DNA of 64,000 nucleotides from Desarmillaria ectypa (GCA_030407005.1 JAUDYN010000006.1:1860001-1924000); one strand, 5' to 3'; counted from the stretch's first letter, positions 1 through 12,934 are shown. Made by a program: numbers and translations. The notes: generated from the letters alone by a model not told the origin.

Positions 1-1679
1 GGTGATTGCCAACATCATCTCATCCAAAAGGAGTGCCCTCAGCTATTGTGCTTAGGGTTAGTGACAGTTGCTTGATGGACACTTTCCATTGTTTCATGCA
101 CAACCTACTCATGGGCATACCTATTATTAACTGTCCAGTTTTTGTATATAAACTAGTTAGTTCTCACTGTAGATACTTCAGCTTCAAACTAAAGTTTCTT
201 TATACCATCATCTCTCTCTAAGAACTCAGCTAATAGTCTAGCCTCTCTTCATAGGGTCCAAAGACCATAGCTGTTATCCACAGGTGACTGTCCAAACATG
301 AGACAGCCCAAGGAGTTAACATGTGTCTGCAGATCACATGAAGTGTGGGCCTAATAGCAGGTATCTGTTCAAGCAAGGCTTTATAGCATCCATAGTGAAT
401 GCCTAAAGTTCCTGATTGCTTCAAAAATAATGGATTAGGCATTACAGAGGTAGAGATATGGATGCAGCTAGTAGCAAGTTAACCAGCAACTTGCAAGGAT
501 TTTTTTTTCCAGCATCCACAATTGGCTATCAAAACTGTGAGGTTTCATGAATGGTGAGTAGGGCCATGTCTGAGCTGAAGTACAGGTATATAAACACTGA
601 AAGGAAGGAATGAAGTAGATAGCAGATATGTGAATGAGGAAGTCCAGAAATAAACTGGCTGATATATTAGGGGGAGTCAGAGTTAGGGATCATGGATGAT
701 TATGAAGCTGATTATGGACCATAATCATCATCATAATTGCCCTGACTCTGACCACTATATGTGAATGAAAGACTTGACCAGGGTGATCTATGAGAACTTG
801 ACAAGCTGGAGAAAGCTTTGACACCAACTAAGTTGCCAACACAGAATTGCAAGATGCATCCTTACCTAACACTGCCAAGATTCCGCATAAAATCTACTTC
901 ACCACACTTTCCCCAGAATGTCAAGTACAGAGGTCAGTTGGTGCTGATGTTTGATAAGAAGTTCACCTGCAATATTACATATAAGGGATAGAAGCCATGG
1001 GCATTAACTTGAAATCCGCACCTAAATGCTGTCATTGTTCTATAACCAGAACTTGATGAGAACAATGCTGTTGGAGAGATAGGATGTGATCTTGAGGTCC
1101 TAGAGTCCACCGTTGTTCGATTGTTGATGTCAGGCATCTGTCCAGAGCAAGTTCATAGCCCTCCACTTGATAGGTAATGCCTCTCCAGTTCCAACAATGT
1201 ATTATGAAGCCAGCCGGTAGATCCCGGAGAAATCCCTGTCTATAAGTGGCAATCACCACCAAGGCTACAAGGCTCTTGGGGCATGGGCATGGAAACAAAA
1301 CGATGTGCAGACACAGAAGAATCTGGCTACTTAATCGAAAGGGGGGTTGAAGAATAATGAATGCCAGAAAGAACAGTCGCGAGTCGGACTATGAAATAAT
1401 CCCTGGCTTCCATGTCTGTTTCCTTTGGGTTGATGTGGTATCTGTGGATGAGCCTCCGTAATGCCATCTATGACTGCGTCGATGCTTTGCGCCGTATTTC
1501 CCAAGTGCTATGCATAGCGCGAACACCCGAAGGGAATGAGTAGGTTTAGATACTTACTGCATAATCAATCGAGAAATAAAGTAGGAAGCACGGTATATAA
1601 AAAGGACAATATGACAAAAGATAGCAGTCCAAATTTAGTCCAAATTCTCAACCCGACTTTCGGTTGTTCGTTGTTCGCC
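1..1679. other. AT-rich stretch without recognisable gene
   Basis: No reading frame here shows a family resemblance I recognise, and all open frames are under 95 codons. The base composition is visibly more AT-rich and simple than in the gene blocks, which would fit old transposon or intergenic DNA. The only structured element is the imperfect hairpin near 673-753, listed separately. Confidence 0.4.
673..753. repeat. Imperfect inverted repeat (hairpin)
   Basis: The outer arms GTCAGAGTTAGGG and CCCTGACTCTGAC match at 12 of 13 positions. The inner arms TGATTATGG and CCATAATCA meet almost without a loop. The left arm carries about eight extra bases that bulge out. It could be a small foldback element or a transcript hairpin. 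No target-site duplication is obvious. Confidence 0.45.
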
Positions 1680-2933
1680 CTATTGCGTTCTTTCAACAAT
1701 TACCACGAGCTCATCCGACCGCTCCGGTTGAGCTCCAATGTCCATTTCAAGGACTACGCTCCGAATGGTAGATTCCTCAACGCTTGTCGTGTAAGATTCC
1801 GAAGGTGTCCGTAAATGAAGTGTCGACACCGTACTTTGATCAGAGTCATCATTTGGTCGCGTATGTCCTGCTGCTGCCCGACCAAGAAGGAGTGTGGGTG
1901 CAACTCCCTACGCAAGGCGTTTAATATATGACAAAGGAGTCTAAGATAGTAAACGCACCTTCGCGATGGCAGCTATGATATCAAGGTAATACACTCCAAA
2001 ATTGACACAAATAGTGAAGGCCAGATATAGGATCAGAGCTATGGGATAGAGTGCGGAGGATTCCACTAGCACTTCAATAAAACGGCGATAAACTCTCAGT
2101 CGGCCGTCTGCTCCGCGTCTAACCCCAGTCACAGTTAAAATGCGGTAAATGATGAGCAAAGTACACCATTAGGTTGTCGCCAGGATGAAGCATATGTAAA
2201 GTGTTCGGAATACTACCGAATCGGCGGATCCATTGAGGTACTCATGATATACTTGAATGATTTTCGACACTACATGGACATATGAAGAGAGTAGATGAAA
2301 TCGGACACTTTACCAGTCGCGGAAATTAAGGATTGGATTGGAAGCAGAATAACAAGCCAGCGCCATCCCCAGGCCGTCCAGCAGCACCAAATCTATAATC
2401 GAAATGACGACGAGTTGATATAAATAATCCTCAGCGGAGGTACACACACCATATATAAGTCTGTGAGAATCGTACTGATGGATGTGGTGATACCCCTCTC
2501 CCAAGAGGTTGCTTAGGCCGCACCACTAAGCTTCGAATATACAGTCCGAAAGCTTTGCCTATTTTCGATGAATGCGGAGCGTATATATGTCCAATAGGCA
2601 GCAAAATTGATGGTAATCAGAACATGGAGGAGAATGATAACAACGACCAAGGCTCGTCGAATCGGCCAACATTGATGACTGTGCCATTCACTTCAGCTTG
2701 TTGTCGTAGTGGAGATGCTCCTGGCTCACGGATATTTCACAACGTAACAGCAAGAATACCGGTGTATAGGCCGGTCATCAGTAAATGTTTACATGTCAAG
2801 ACACTGGACGACGTTGTCCACCATGCAATAGCGCGTAGAGAATGTGGGCATTCAGATCAGCGTCAAAATATTGAAACAAGAGAGCTTTATCGTCGTCTGT
2901 AAGGTCTGACGGAATATCTGTTTGAATCGCCAT
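1680..2933 (-). pseudogene. Decayed seven-helix membrane protein gene
   Basis: Pieces of a basidiomycete multi-helix membrane protein follow one another in order on the minus strand. They are an N-terminus from ATG 2933 (IPSDLTDDDKALLFQY), a helix segment containing VVVIILLHVLITIN, a segment WCCWTAWGWRWLVILLP, a segment VESSALYPIALILYLAF, and a hydrophilic tail ending at a stop at 1680-1682. Short introns separate them in the usual way for this family. Two lesions suggest loss. A TGA at 2737-2739 stands where a Trp codon is expected (L-stop-N-I). The acceptor of the first intron reads CCGG instead of an AG. The tail, rich in Ser/Thr and acidic residues, is still open. The family is of unknown function and is common in mushrooms as tandem copies. 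I infer a recent pseudogene. A rescuing splice pattern is possible but I could not find one. Confidence 0.6.
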
Positions 2934-5176
2934 GAGGAAAGGAAAAACAGCGGGGTAGTGGTTTATGAGAATAACACATACCAACCCTCTCATTATAACA
3001 ATGCAGTTGCTGGCGATGCTCATTGGCTGCTGCAAAGATCATCGGTATCAAGTCGGAGCAGAATCCTTAGGTACCGAGTGTGCTCGGCGATTTAATGAGC
3101 TGCCGTGTATTTTGACACAACACGACCCGCAACAGAGGTGCGACCTGAAGTGCCGGAGGAAGCCGTATGTAGTAGGGAAAGAAGAGATCTGGTTATACGA
3201 ACGGCGGGCCTCTGAGAGATATGTTCTCGTGGTGTGTTCTTGTGGTGCTAGATCAGGGAAGAAGCTGCATCCTGGGAAAAGAATCAGGGTAACCATCCTG
3301 GTATGATCTCAGCGCAGATGTTGATCCGCCATGGCGGGAACCCTGAGATCCATTCAAATTGACAGAAAAAAGGTTTCGATGCCAGGTACAGTCGTGACGC
3401 TGACGAATCCTGAATCCTGAGAAAGGGTATCGACGTCTGCTCGTTACACAGAGATGGGATCCCATGGCAATACACTCGATGTGAGAAACTCTACCCTGGA
3501 ACTGGTTCATCTATCAGAAAAGCGGGGGAAGCGAATACAGTACGTACTCCATGAGCTTGAAGAAACCCAGTCTCTTCCCGACGCTGTTTCCCTTTTCCAG
3601 TACTTGTTAAATCTTTAAAGATAGGGCGTTGCATAATGTCTCAGAGTCAACCTACCCTCGTTCGCGTCATTATTTCTTCATTGATTATTACTTAGATGCT
3701 GGGATGGGCAAAAGTAGCCTGCGGATCAATGCTGAGAGAATAGACTGCCCACCAATAGAAGCAAATACCGATCTCGAGGCCAATGTTGACATGGCGTGGA
3801 CCCATTAGCGGGAATCAGTTAAATCAAGTTGCACAGAAAAGTGGTCAGGCAGCTCCAAAGATTGGTCAAGACTGCGATCGAGGGACGATGCATGATCGAT
3901 CAGCAATGACGAGGACAAGGCTTCACAGATAGGCTCATTATTCCGACGACCGTAAGCCCTGGTAGGTGGCAGATATACCACTGGAACCTGTATACGACAT
4001 CATGGAGGTGACGGTGCAACCCATGACACCAATATCGGCTTAGGTCATGTTGGCATCCCGCAGAGATCATCTATATATCGAGTTATAATGACGATCACGC
4101 ATAGACCAATAACACCTTACCAGACTTACATATTTCGCTCTCCTTAGATGCCTTCCCGCTTCTATGATGCTGATTTCGTCGTCGTCGGTTCGTTGACGCT
4201 CCAAAGAATGTCTGTAACACCTCTCCAGTTCCAGAATTCCCTAGCGATGATGGGTTCGGTGTAATTGAGGATGCAGAGGTAGGAGTATGGATGTAGATGG
4301 GGGCGTGAAGCTGTCCGGCAAGTCCCGGAAAAAAACCAGCTATCCCTAATCAATAAGAGTCTAGGAAGGGCGATCGATAGATAGTATACCGTCCAACGAA
4401 GATGAAAGTAACAAGTCGAGAACGGTCCCAGCGTGGTGGCAGCTCCATCGTGGTTCGTGATTAGCTTGAACGCCCCACGGACTGCCGATAGACCTGAAGG
4501 CACTTCTCATACTGCCTACCACATGATTCCCGTATTGTCGCTCCAAGCAGGCTTGGCCCCTCGCTATTGTTCGTAGTCCTGGATGTCCAAACGGCCATGG
4601 TCGACAAATGTACCTGCGGACATTATAGGTGGGTACTTAACCAGAGTTCTCGCCGCAGTACTGAGGAGGAAGGTGAAAATGAGCCACCGCTGAAAGCCAT
4701 AGGTGGCCTCGGCGCCTTAGTTATACGCTTTCCAAGCTTCCACGACTGCCAACGGACGGTCTCTCCGAGGTTCCCGGAAGTGTATGTTGAAGTAAACAGC
4801 CATTTACGCAGAATTTCTCGTACAGGATCCGAAGGTCCACATCCAGAAACTAAATGACCGTATTGGCCAAATGCCACCCACTCAGTTCGGTAGATGTTGG
4901 CGTGAAATCCACCTGCAATATGGCGTGTAAGAGAACAAGTTATCCTCATTATATTCGCACGTACCAAGCCACCAACCTCATCAATTTGAAGTTCAAGACC
5001 GATCGGGACAATGAGGGTTAAAGACGACTATCATAACAGGCCGAGGCTTGCAGGGATCACACATTCGACATGAATCTATGAAGCTTGAAGGACGAATAAT
5101 TATATGATGGGGAAAATAATACATCTGCTGATACAAAACGATGAAGAAAAATCCAACAGCCCACCAAGGACAAGAT
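2934..5176. other. Intergenic, no gene recognised
   Basis: Several open frames of about 80-115 codons exist on both strands (for example 2965-3306 plus and 4623-4967 minus). None has a recognisable domain, a plausible chain of exons or a convincing start context. The part adjoining 5176 must contain the 3' untranslated region of the H2A gene. Confidence 0.4.
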
Positions 5177-5707
<531 letters not shown>

Positions 5708-6040
5708 TGTGATGGGAGTGGGTTTATTAAGTAGGTGAGAGAGTAGGTAGTTTCGAGGAGAAGCTTGAAGCGCTTGAGGAGATGGAAGTGAACAAGGGTC
5801 GAGGACAGTGGGAACCCAGTATTTATACCGTGAGTGCAAATAAGGTTCAATCACGTGCAGTCTCTCTTTGTTGATTCTTGTCAACAATCAGCAACGAGAC
5901 GCGTCGGAACCAAACAAGAACAACGTGACGCGTTCTGATATAAACCCCGCTGCATCATTGTTGGCTCCCGTCTCTCACTTACCTTTCGGCACTCACTTCC
6001 TCGACACCAACCTCCCTCACCTTCAACCTCTTCATCAGTA
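5708..6040. promoter_or_regulatory. Divergent H2A/H2B promoter with ACGCGT boxes
   Basis: This 333-bp region separates the two divergent histone start codons and must drive both genes. It contains two ACGCGT motifs (5899-5904 and 5928-5933). This is the MluI cell-cycle box bound by MBF-type G1/S regulators in fungi, which suits S-phase histone expression. A CACGTG hexamer lies near 5852-5857. An inverted repeat TGTTGA-N6-TCAACA lies near 5870-5887. The motif matches are direct. Their function is inferred. Confidence 0.7.
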
Positions 6041-6627
6041 ATGGCTCCCAAACCTGCTTCCACTGCCGGCAAAGCCCCTGCCTCCACCGCTTCCAAGGCC
6101 CCCGCCAAGTCCGAAGGCTCTAAAGCTGCTAAAAAGACCTCCAAGCCTGCAGCGGCTGATGGTGATAAGAAGAAGCGCCGAAAGTCGCGAAAGGAAACTT
6201 ACTCTTCCTACATTTATAAAGGTACATGGATCATCGACCTCGGTGATCGCTCATCGATTGACTCGTATTTGCAGTCCTTAAGCAAGTTCACCCTGATACG
6301 GGTATCTCTAACAAGGCTATGGCCATTCTCAACTCCTTCGTCAATGATATCTTTGAGCGGGTTGCCACTGAAGCTTCCAGTACGTTGACTCACCTTCCCA
6401 CCGTTCGTGCAAACTAACATTGTATCTAGAACTCGCTGCCTACTCCAAGAAGTCCACCATCTCCTCCCGTGAAATCCAGACATCAGTGCGGCTGATTCTG
6501 CCTGGTGAGCTGGCTAAGCACGCCATTTCAGAGGGAACCAAATCAGTGACCAAGGTTTGTTATCTTCTGTTCGCATATCGAACCTGTCTGACAAGCTTTT
6601 CAGTTCTCTTCGGCAGGTGCCAAGTAA
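6041..6627 (+). CDS. H2B: Histone H2B
   Basis: Core nucleosome histone, 144 residues. Four exons: 6041-6221, 6275-6379, 6430-6554 and 6604-6627. The N-terminal tail is rich in Ala, Lys and Pro ([15 protein letters not shown]). The fold starts at [16 protein letters not shown] and continues with [34 protein letters not shown] and [20 protein letters not shown]. The end is [11 protein letters not shown] followed by the short last exon FSSAGAK. The lysine in the SVTK segment is the residue that Rad6/Bre1-type enzymes ubiquitinate in fungi. All introns are about 50 nt with GT-AG ends, and the joined frame matches the family without gaps. It is paired head to head with H2A. Confidence 0.97.
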
Positions 6628-6786
6628 TCTCTGGATTTGTATTGCACTTGTATTCTATCGTATCTGTACTCTTTATTTTTATTCCCCTTTCCTTAATTCT
6701 TGATGCGTGAGTGAATGTTGTCTCGGTTAAGCGAGACTTGAACGTTGTGCGTACGTGGGAACATGGCGGCGTCATTTTGACGTCCT

Positions 6787-8030
6787 ATGTCAGGACTCCC
6801 TCAGGAAGTGATTGACTCTATCGTTGACCACCTATACGATGACATCCAGTCCTGTAAAGCATGTCTCCAGGCTCACCGCTGCATGAAGGATGCTGCATAT
6901 ACCCAGATTTTTCGCACAGTCCCTATTGTCCAACCAGCGACCGTCATCGACAATTCTGGGACCTACATTGTCCGACGGTTCCGTAGGTTCTATGACCTCC
7001 TCAAGACTTCGCCTCACATCGCCCTGTACGTGCGGAAGCTCATCCTGTGGGAGGAGGCGACCCAGCTCCAGCGACGTCAGTATAGGCGAGGTTGGATGCA
7101 TACGGAGGAAGACCTAGCGCGCATGCTAGTTGCTCTGCCCAGGCTGCAGGCTCTCCATCTCGACGGTCACAATGACTACCTGTCGTGGCAGGACATGACG
7201 GAAGCCGTGAAACAGGGCATCACCGCGGTCCTCCTTCTTCCCACTATTCGCTCCGTCGTCGTCCAGAGGTTCAACGATTTTCCCATATCCACCGTCTTAT
7301 CGTCACCTTCTTTGACGTACCTCGGTGTGCTGCACTGCGATGGCCTCTTTCTCGACCGTGACCCAACCACGACGCCCCTTGAAGAACTTCTTTTACACGA
7401 CATTTCCATGACCTTACTGAGGTGGTTATCCTCTCCTACTGCCTCCGGCTGCCTCTCCTCCCTTACGAACCTCACCCTATGGCCATCAAAAGAACAAAAC
7501 ATCTCCTTCCCCCGCCACCTACACCGTGTATCCGACGACATCCTCAGCGCCGCTCCGAACCTCATCAACTTCGTATTCGCTCCCATTGCATACCGTAAAC
7601 GCCTTCCATTCCACACCTGCACGACGCTGACATAGTAAATGTAGAAGCACGATATAACCCCTCCAACGAATCCATCATTCACCTCACAAATAACCGTAAG
7701 CTCGAGACCTTCGAGCTTCGCATGGACATCAAGTTTGTGGGGAACACACGCTCCGACTTCGTTGCCTGGGCTGCGATGACCATCAATACCATTCCTGATG
7801 AAGCTCCGCTGAGGTCTATCGTACTGCGAGGGAGCGCTGCGAAACGGATAGAGCCCGGGCCCGTCATCAGTTGTGGGTGGGAACAGTTTGACGATGCGGC
7901 TATCAGAGCGACGTCAAAAGTGGTCATTAGTCTGGAGGGCATCGCAGCATTTACACAAAGGGAGGTCGCTACTTCGTTGCAGATGCCGAGGCTGCGCGAG
8001 AGGGGGATCTTGGAGATCAGGATGGTTTGA
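6787..8030 (+). CDS. F-box-like protein
   Basis: Predicted protein of 397 residues from exons 6787-7594 and 7645-8030. The N-terminus (GLPQEVIDSIVDHLYDDIQS) looks like the short F-box that binds Skp1 in SCF ubiquitin ligases. It is followed by a Cys/His-containing segment and a long leucine-rich region of the kind seen in the expanded F-box families of mushrooms. The first exon ends in TAC C before GTAAACG. A GCTGAC branch site and the acceptor ATGTAG at 7644 join it to the second exon and keep the frame open to 8030. Without splicing the frame would stop at 7635. The gene starts only 160 bp after the H2B stop. Substrate and role are unknown, and the F-box assignment rests on the N-terminal pattern and overall composition. 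Confidence 0.72.
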
Positions 8031-9281
8031 TCTGAGGAAAGAAATGGTGTGATACTGTCTATGCCGTCCCATCCCAGGACATTGTAGACTAGCTTGTTGG
8101 CGAGGCCAGGTTGGTGTTCCACTTTACGATCTTCACTCTTGAAGTGTTCCACTTTTCCCAGTCTGTGGGAAGGGGATTCTCGAGATTCTGGAAGCGCTCC
8201 CTTTCGAGCGGAAGAGCAGAGTGCATACAGGTCCGGCCGTCTAAGTCACTATGTTATCGGCCAACGATCAGAATTTACTTTCTTTTGCTTCCTTCCACCG
8301 TTGCCTTGACCCCGTCTTTCGTTCAAAAGTCGCATTTATTTCGGAATTACGAGCAAGCTGATGATTCCCCACCATGTGAAAAGTAGAAAGCATGTTCCTT
8401 TTTCATGACCAGTTTCGTACATGGCACTTGGTTGAAAAGCGTCAAGGAAATACTCTATCTATAATCTTCGAGAAATCTATTTTTGAACCCCCACTTTTCC
8501 TCGGCATCAAGATCGGCACCAGCCTAAACACCACTACTTTACTCATGGTCTGCTACTATTTTAGGCCAACGTCCAACTCTTTCTCTGCTTATCATCTCAA
8601 GCGACCTTCTGGTGGAATATTTTTTGGATCATGCCCACGTATTTTTGGCTTTTTGGACGCGTGACGTATCTGGTGAAATCGTGCTGCGGTGAGCATATTG
8701 GAACTCTGTTCACTTATGCTTAGCTGGAGCGTGTTTTAACTGTTCATCTTTTTACAAGGCATGTTTGTACAGCTGCTATTGTCTCTTTGTCTGGGTTCCG
8801 CGTGCTAGACAGCACGAAATGATACTACTTCCGTACACGTTCTGCCACCAACCAGCATTTTTGCGACTGTAGGACGACGGTCTGACAGTTGTCCATCCAA
8901 TGCTCCGCCTCCGCACGCTAAAATCTTCGCTTTTACCCTGTGTCCAAGATCAGTGACTCGAAAGGTTTCTATCAATAACTCCATAATTTCATCACTTCAC
9001 ACGAACGCTATGTACGCCCAAGCGCTCTCATTACCTATCTACTTTATTGCTTACCATGACTTCCAGCTGGTTTATTCTCTGCTCACGATGATAACAAGTG
9101 CGCTTCTCTCAGTCAAATCTCATTGTATAGTTTTTCCTACATGCGTCGTTCCATGGGGCTCGTGTTTCTGGCATTCACAGGAGGGTTTAATGCCTCTGCT
9201 GCATTTTTGCGACCGGCCCGAGCGTGGAAGAACAACAAAGGTATAACTACTCTAGAGACGGTCAAGGACAACTCAGCACAC
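8031..9281. other. Intergenic, no gene recognised
   Basis: Short open frames only, with no family resemblance. The proximal part must hold the 3' end of the F-box-like gene. The distal part is the former promoter of the laccase relic. No clear repeat or element was seen. Confidence 0.4.
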
Positions 9282-11243
9282 TATGTTCTCCCTGCTTGCA
9301 TCGGTTGTCCTTCTTGCTCTCTTGTGCCCCCATCCTACTGCGGGTGTGGCGGTTCCTGCACCGTCTAAAGGTGGCGGGAAGGGTGGGTCGAGCTTGAAGG
9401 AGTTCAACATTGACCTCGTCAACAACGCTTTGGCGCCAGATCATTAACCATACTTACCAAAAGCTTCTCTTTTCCAGGGGTTCCGTGGCCCATTAACCAT
9501 CTACGGTCCGTCGCCTTTGATCATTCCACAAATCTATAGCTTAGGTCGATATTCAGATCCCAAGGATCCTTTGACCCATCTCTACAATGTTGATGATGAA
9601 TCCACGGTAATACAAACCTGTCACAAATTCTTTCCCTGCCACTTATCCAACTTTCTAGATTATCCAACTCGGTGATTGGTAGCACAACAGCACGCTTCCT
9701 ATGCTCCAACAATGCGAGGCTACTGGTATCATCCCGTAAGCCTGTCGGATATTCGTTCCCAGTGTCTCTGACGAACCACTCCCACAGCGTCTCCGACTCT
9801 GGCACAGTAAACGGTATCGGCCGCTTCAACGGCGGTCCTGAACTCGATTGGTCGGTGATTAACGTCGTTCCAGGAAAGCGATACCGATTCCGCATCATTA
9901 ACGAGTCGGCCCGGAACGTCTTCACTTTCTCGATCGACAAACAACGTTTGACGGTCCGTCCTTCCAGACTGGGTTGTAACTGGATACTGATGCTTGCTTC
10001 GGCATAGGTCGTTGAAGCTGACGGAGAGGGACTCACTCCTTCGATAGTCGACAGCATCGAGATGTTAGCTGGTCAACGATACTCCGTGGTCGTAAGTGTC
10101 GCGCTCATTGTCGAAGTTGGTCATCTTTGAGAATTACATTTGTCAACAGGTCCACGCCAACCAACGTGGCGGCAACTACTGGATTAATGCACCGTTTGTA
10201 GGAACTCTTTGCGCGTATTATGTTTAGCCCATTTACACGTTTCGATTCAGGCTGGGGGTAACCCTTTGAACAACTTAAACCGTGCGTCTCTCTTCTCTTT
10301 CAAGCTGGTGGCACTCAAACGCCTACAGAAAATGCTACTCTATCCCGAGCAATCTTGCGATACGCCGGTGCGCCTAGGCAAAACCCTACTACTCCCATGA
10401 CTGTGGGCCCAGCTAACAGGGTTCCTCTGATCGAAGGCAACCTCCGCCCCCTAGTTCCAGAACCGGTAAGCTGAAAGCTTACTCTCAGTGTATCTACGCG
10501 TCCTGACGTATTCCTCGCAGGCCCCACCAGCCGACGTGAACATCACGCTTGAGTTTGTTAACATTGCTGGAAAAGCTATTTGGAACGTCAACCAACGTGT
10601 CATACCTCCCTCCTGTGGTCTCGGCCCTTTTGAAGGTCATCGACGGCGAAGTTGAGGCATCCGACTTCAGCGAGACAGAGAACACCTTCTTACCTGCCAA
10701 CAAGACCATCCCAGCTAAGTAAGTTGCTTGTATCCTTTGTGTGTGCCATGCTGATGGCGACTAATAGCGACGATGATGACGCTCACCGTGAATTTTTCCA
10801 CTCTGCACATTCCGCGACCTTGATACTGACATCTATACGTAGCGATTCATTTGCATGGCGCACGTTCCTAGTCACATATTGTCGATGTTATCGCCCTTAC
10901 CCTGACCCCTTTAGATGAACTTCGAATCCAACACCACCGACAAGATTAACACTAAAGATCTCATCAAACGTGATATTGTTGCCGCTGGTGCTGCTGGTGC
11001 TATGATTCGGTTCAGGACTGACAAACCTGGCATGTCCTCTTCGCCAGTTTTCTTCTTGCTTTACTGACTACTATCCCTCAGACCCATGGTTCTTCCACTG
11101 TCACATCTTCTAGCACTTGCAAGCTAGTCCGGCCACGGTGATGTCAGCGGATCCGGCTGACACGGCCAAGCAGATTGAGCCTGACGCGATCTGGGACAGT
11201 CTCCGCCCTACATATGATGCCCTTCCGCCAGCACAACTTGTTT
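9282..11243 (+). pseudogene. Decayed laccase-type multicopper oxidase
   Basis: Starts with an intact signal peptide (MFSLLASVVLLALL). It then shows fragments of a laccase in the right order: FRGPLTIYG, VDDESTVI, GDW-stop-HNSTLP, SGTVNGIGRFNGG, PGKRYRFRIINESARN, EADGEGLTPS, ANQRGGNYWINAP, SYLPPVVSALLKV, IHLHG (remnant of the third copper motif) and WFFHCHIF-stop-HLQA (the fourth motif). The end resembles the usual laccase tail (RPTYDALPPAQ). Stop codons replace the Tyr of the usual GDWYH and interrupt HCHI..HL. Several frameshifts are needed to join the pieces. The segment that should carry the first two copper motifs (HWHG and HSH) between the N-terminal exon and FRGPLTIYG is missing. Such a product could not bind the type 2/3 copper cluster. 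Laccases oxidise phenols and take part in lignin breakdown and pigmentation. Confidence 0.85.
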
Positions 11244-11547
11244 CAAGTATTGGCCACGTTTTATCTTTCTCTTCACGATCCGGCTGTTGCCAATTGACTC
11301 TCAACGTCCCTTTCAGTGCTGATCCACCATGCTCATGATTTTGACAATGACTTTCGGTCTATATTTCTAGGATATACCAAGGTGCCTCATTACTGTTGAA
11401 AGCAGGTGATCTAACGCAGCGGTAAGTTCCAGGACTGGAGATGAAGGTCAAGAACTGAAGAGCCTGACCTTCGATCTCCCCCTATGCTACGCTACGATTA
11501 CATAATGTACGTGGCTACTCGTAGACTAGAAGGTCGTTTCTCAACAA

Positions 11548-12934
11548 TTACAGGACATCGTCTAGCGGGCTGAGACCTTGCGCCGTGCCAATCAGCTGCT
11601 CAAACTGGAATCGATAACGTTCAACAAGAGCGCGGTCCACCATGAATCGTTCAAAAGCGGCCGGGTCCAGTCCACTATATTCGGATAAAGCTGCCAGCGG
11701 AAACAAGGTTAACCTGCAGTGACAATTTCAGGAAATGGCTTAAACGTACCTTTAAGCCCGTCTTGCTGTGCAACATCATCACGCACGCTCCATCCACCGA
11801 GGCCAGTCTGATATTCTTCAGAGAGGAGCCAGTTGAGGTAGAGCTTCGCAGCATTGGGGTGTTCTGCTGACTCAAATATCGCCGCCCGTTGAGCCCAAAT
11901 ACTGATGTGACTAAAATCGCTCCCGGGTAACTGCTGGAACAACCCAGAACTGCCATTTGTGAAACCGGTACTAGTGGTAAATGACACGGCGCGATCATTG
12001 TCGGCTAAGAGGATGGTGGCGGGGGTGGCGGTTCCACGGACCCACTGGATGTCTTGTGCGATGAAGCTGTTGATTGCGTCCCAGCCATGCGTTTGCTGGA
12101 TTTTGTAGAACCTGTCGGTTTATCAGCCGTAAAATCAGAGAAGAATGCTACGAGAAAGCCCACTGGAAAAGGACCGCGTCGTCGTCATTGGGATAGGTCG
12201 ACACAATTTTTCCCTCCCATTTGCAATCCAGGTAGTCCAGGAACTCAGTAGGTGCCTCAGACACGTCGGTTTTGGCCGTGGCAAAGTTGTTGGTGAACAA
12301 GTAGTACGCGATTCCTCTACGTGTCAACCGGTCTTCAGCCGATGCCGCGGAATTAGAAGCTCGGAAAGACTTACACATAGGTAGCATCGTCAGCGTCCTT
12401 GATATTGTCTGGAATCTGATCCCATCCTGCTGGCTTGTATGCGAGGAGCTGTGGGAAATATCGGTTAGCACAAGGATGATCACTTTGAAATGTCATTGTT
12501 TACTCACACGCCCTTCTTCCTTCCACCTGATGAAGTCGTGGAGTGTCTGCAGATGAGCAACGTCTGTGCCCGCTAACCCGGTCTGGTTCAGCGATCGGTC
12601 GATGACACCGTCATGATACTTGCAAGGTCAAGTCAATAAGCTGTAGCCATGAACATCTACTAGACAGCATTACCTTTGACAGGTCAACAGTAAGGGTAAT
12701 ATTGATCTTTGGGAATTTCTCCTGGAAAGCTTGGACGACAGAGTCCTGTTGGTTCTTCTCATCGCCACCTGCCTTGACGACGAGTTGACCCCCTTCAGCG
12801 ATAGCGAGTTTGTACAGCTCATCGAGAGAGTGTGTCTCCACGGCAGCATCTTCTTGCTTCCCAAGGACAGCTGCAGCGAACGCCAGGGATCTTGAGAGGA
12901 GCGATGCCGCGAAGAGCAGAGAGTAGAAACGCAT
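11548..12934 (-). CDS. Secreted solute-binding protein (bacterial ABC type)
   Basis: Five introns are needed. All have GT-AG ends and keep one frame from ATG 12934 to the stop at 11548. The N-terminus is a clear signal peptide (MRFYSLLFAASLLSRSLAFA). The mature part resembles family 1/iron-type periplasmic binding proteins. Visible segments are LYKLAIAEGGQLVVKAGGD, VVQAFQEKFPKINITLTVD, GLAGTDVAHLQTLHDFIRW, NDDDAVLFQW, GSDFSHISIWAQRAAIFE and HPNAAKLYLNWLLSEEYQ. The last two segments are the C-terminal lobe typical of bacterial Fe3+ or thiamine binding components. No permease or ATPase gene lies nearby, so in a fungus it must act alone, presumably outside the cell. Ligand unknown. Homologues occur in other basidiomycetes to my knowledge, and a bacterial origin is likely but inferred. 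It is convergent with the laccase relic. Confidence 0.8.

Noticed and set aside
4162..4503. Short similarity to the sequence around 1170-1220 (CTCTCCAGTTCCA shared)
   Set aside because: Only about 13 identical bases with no extension. Could be chance or a trace of an old repeat, too weak to annotate.
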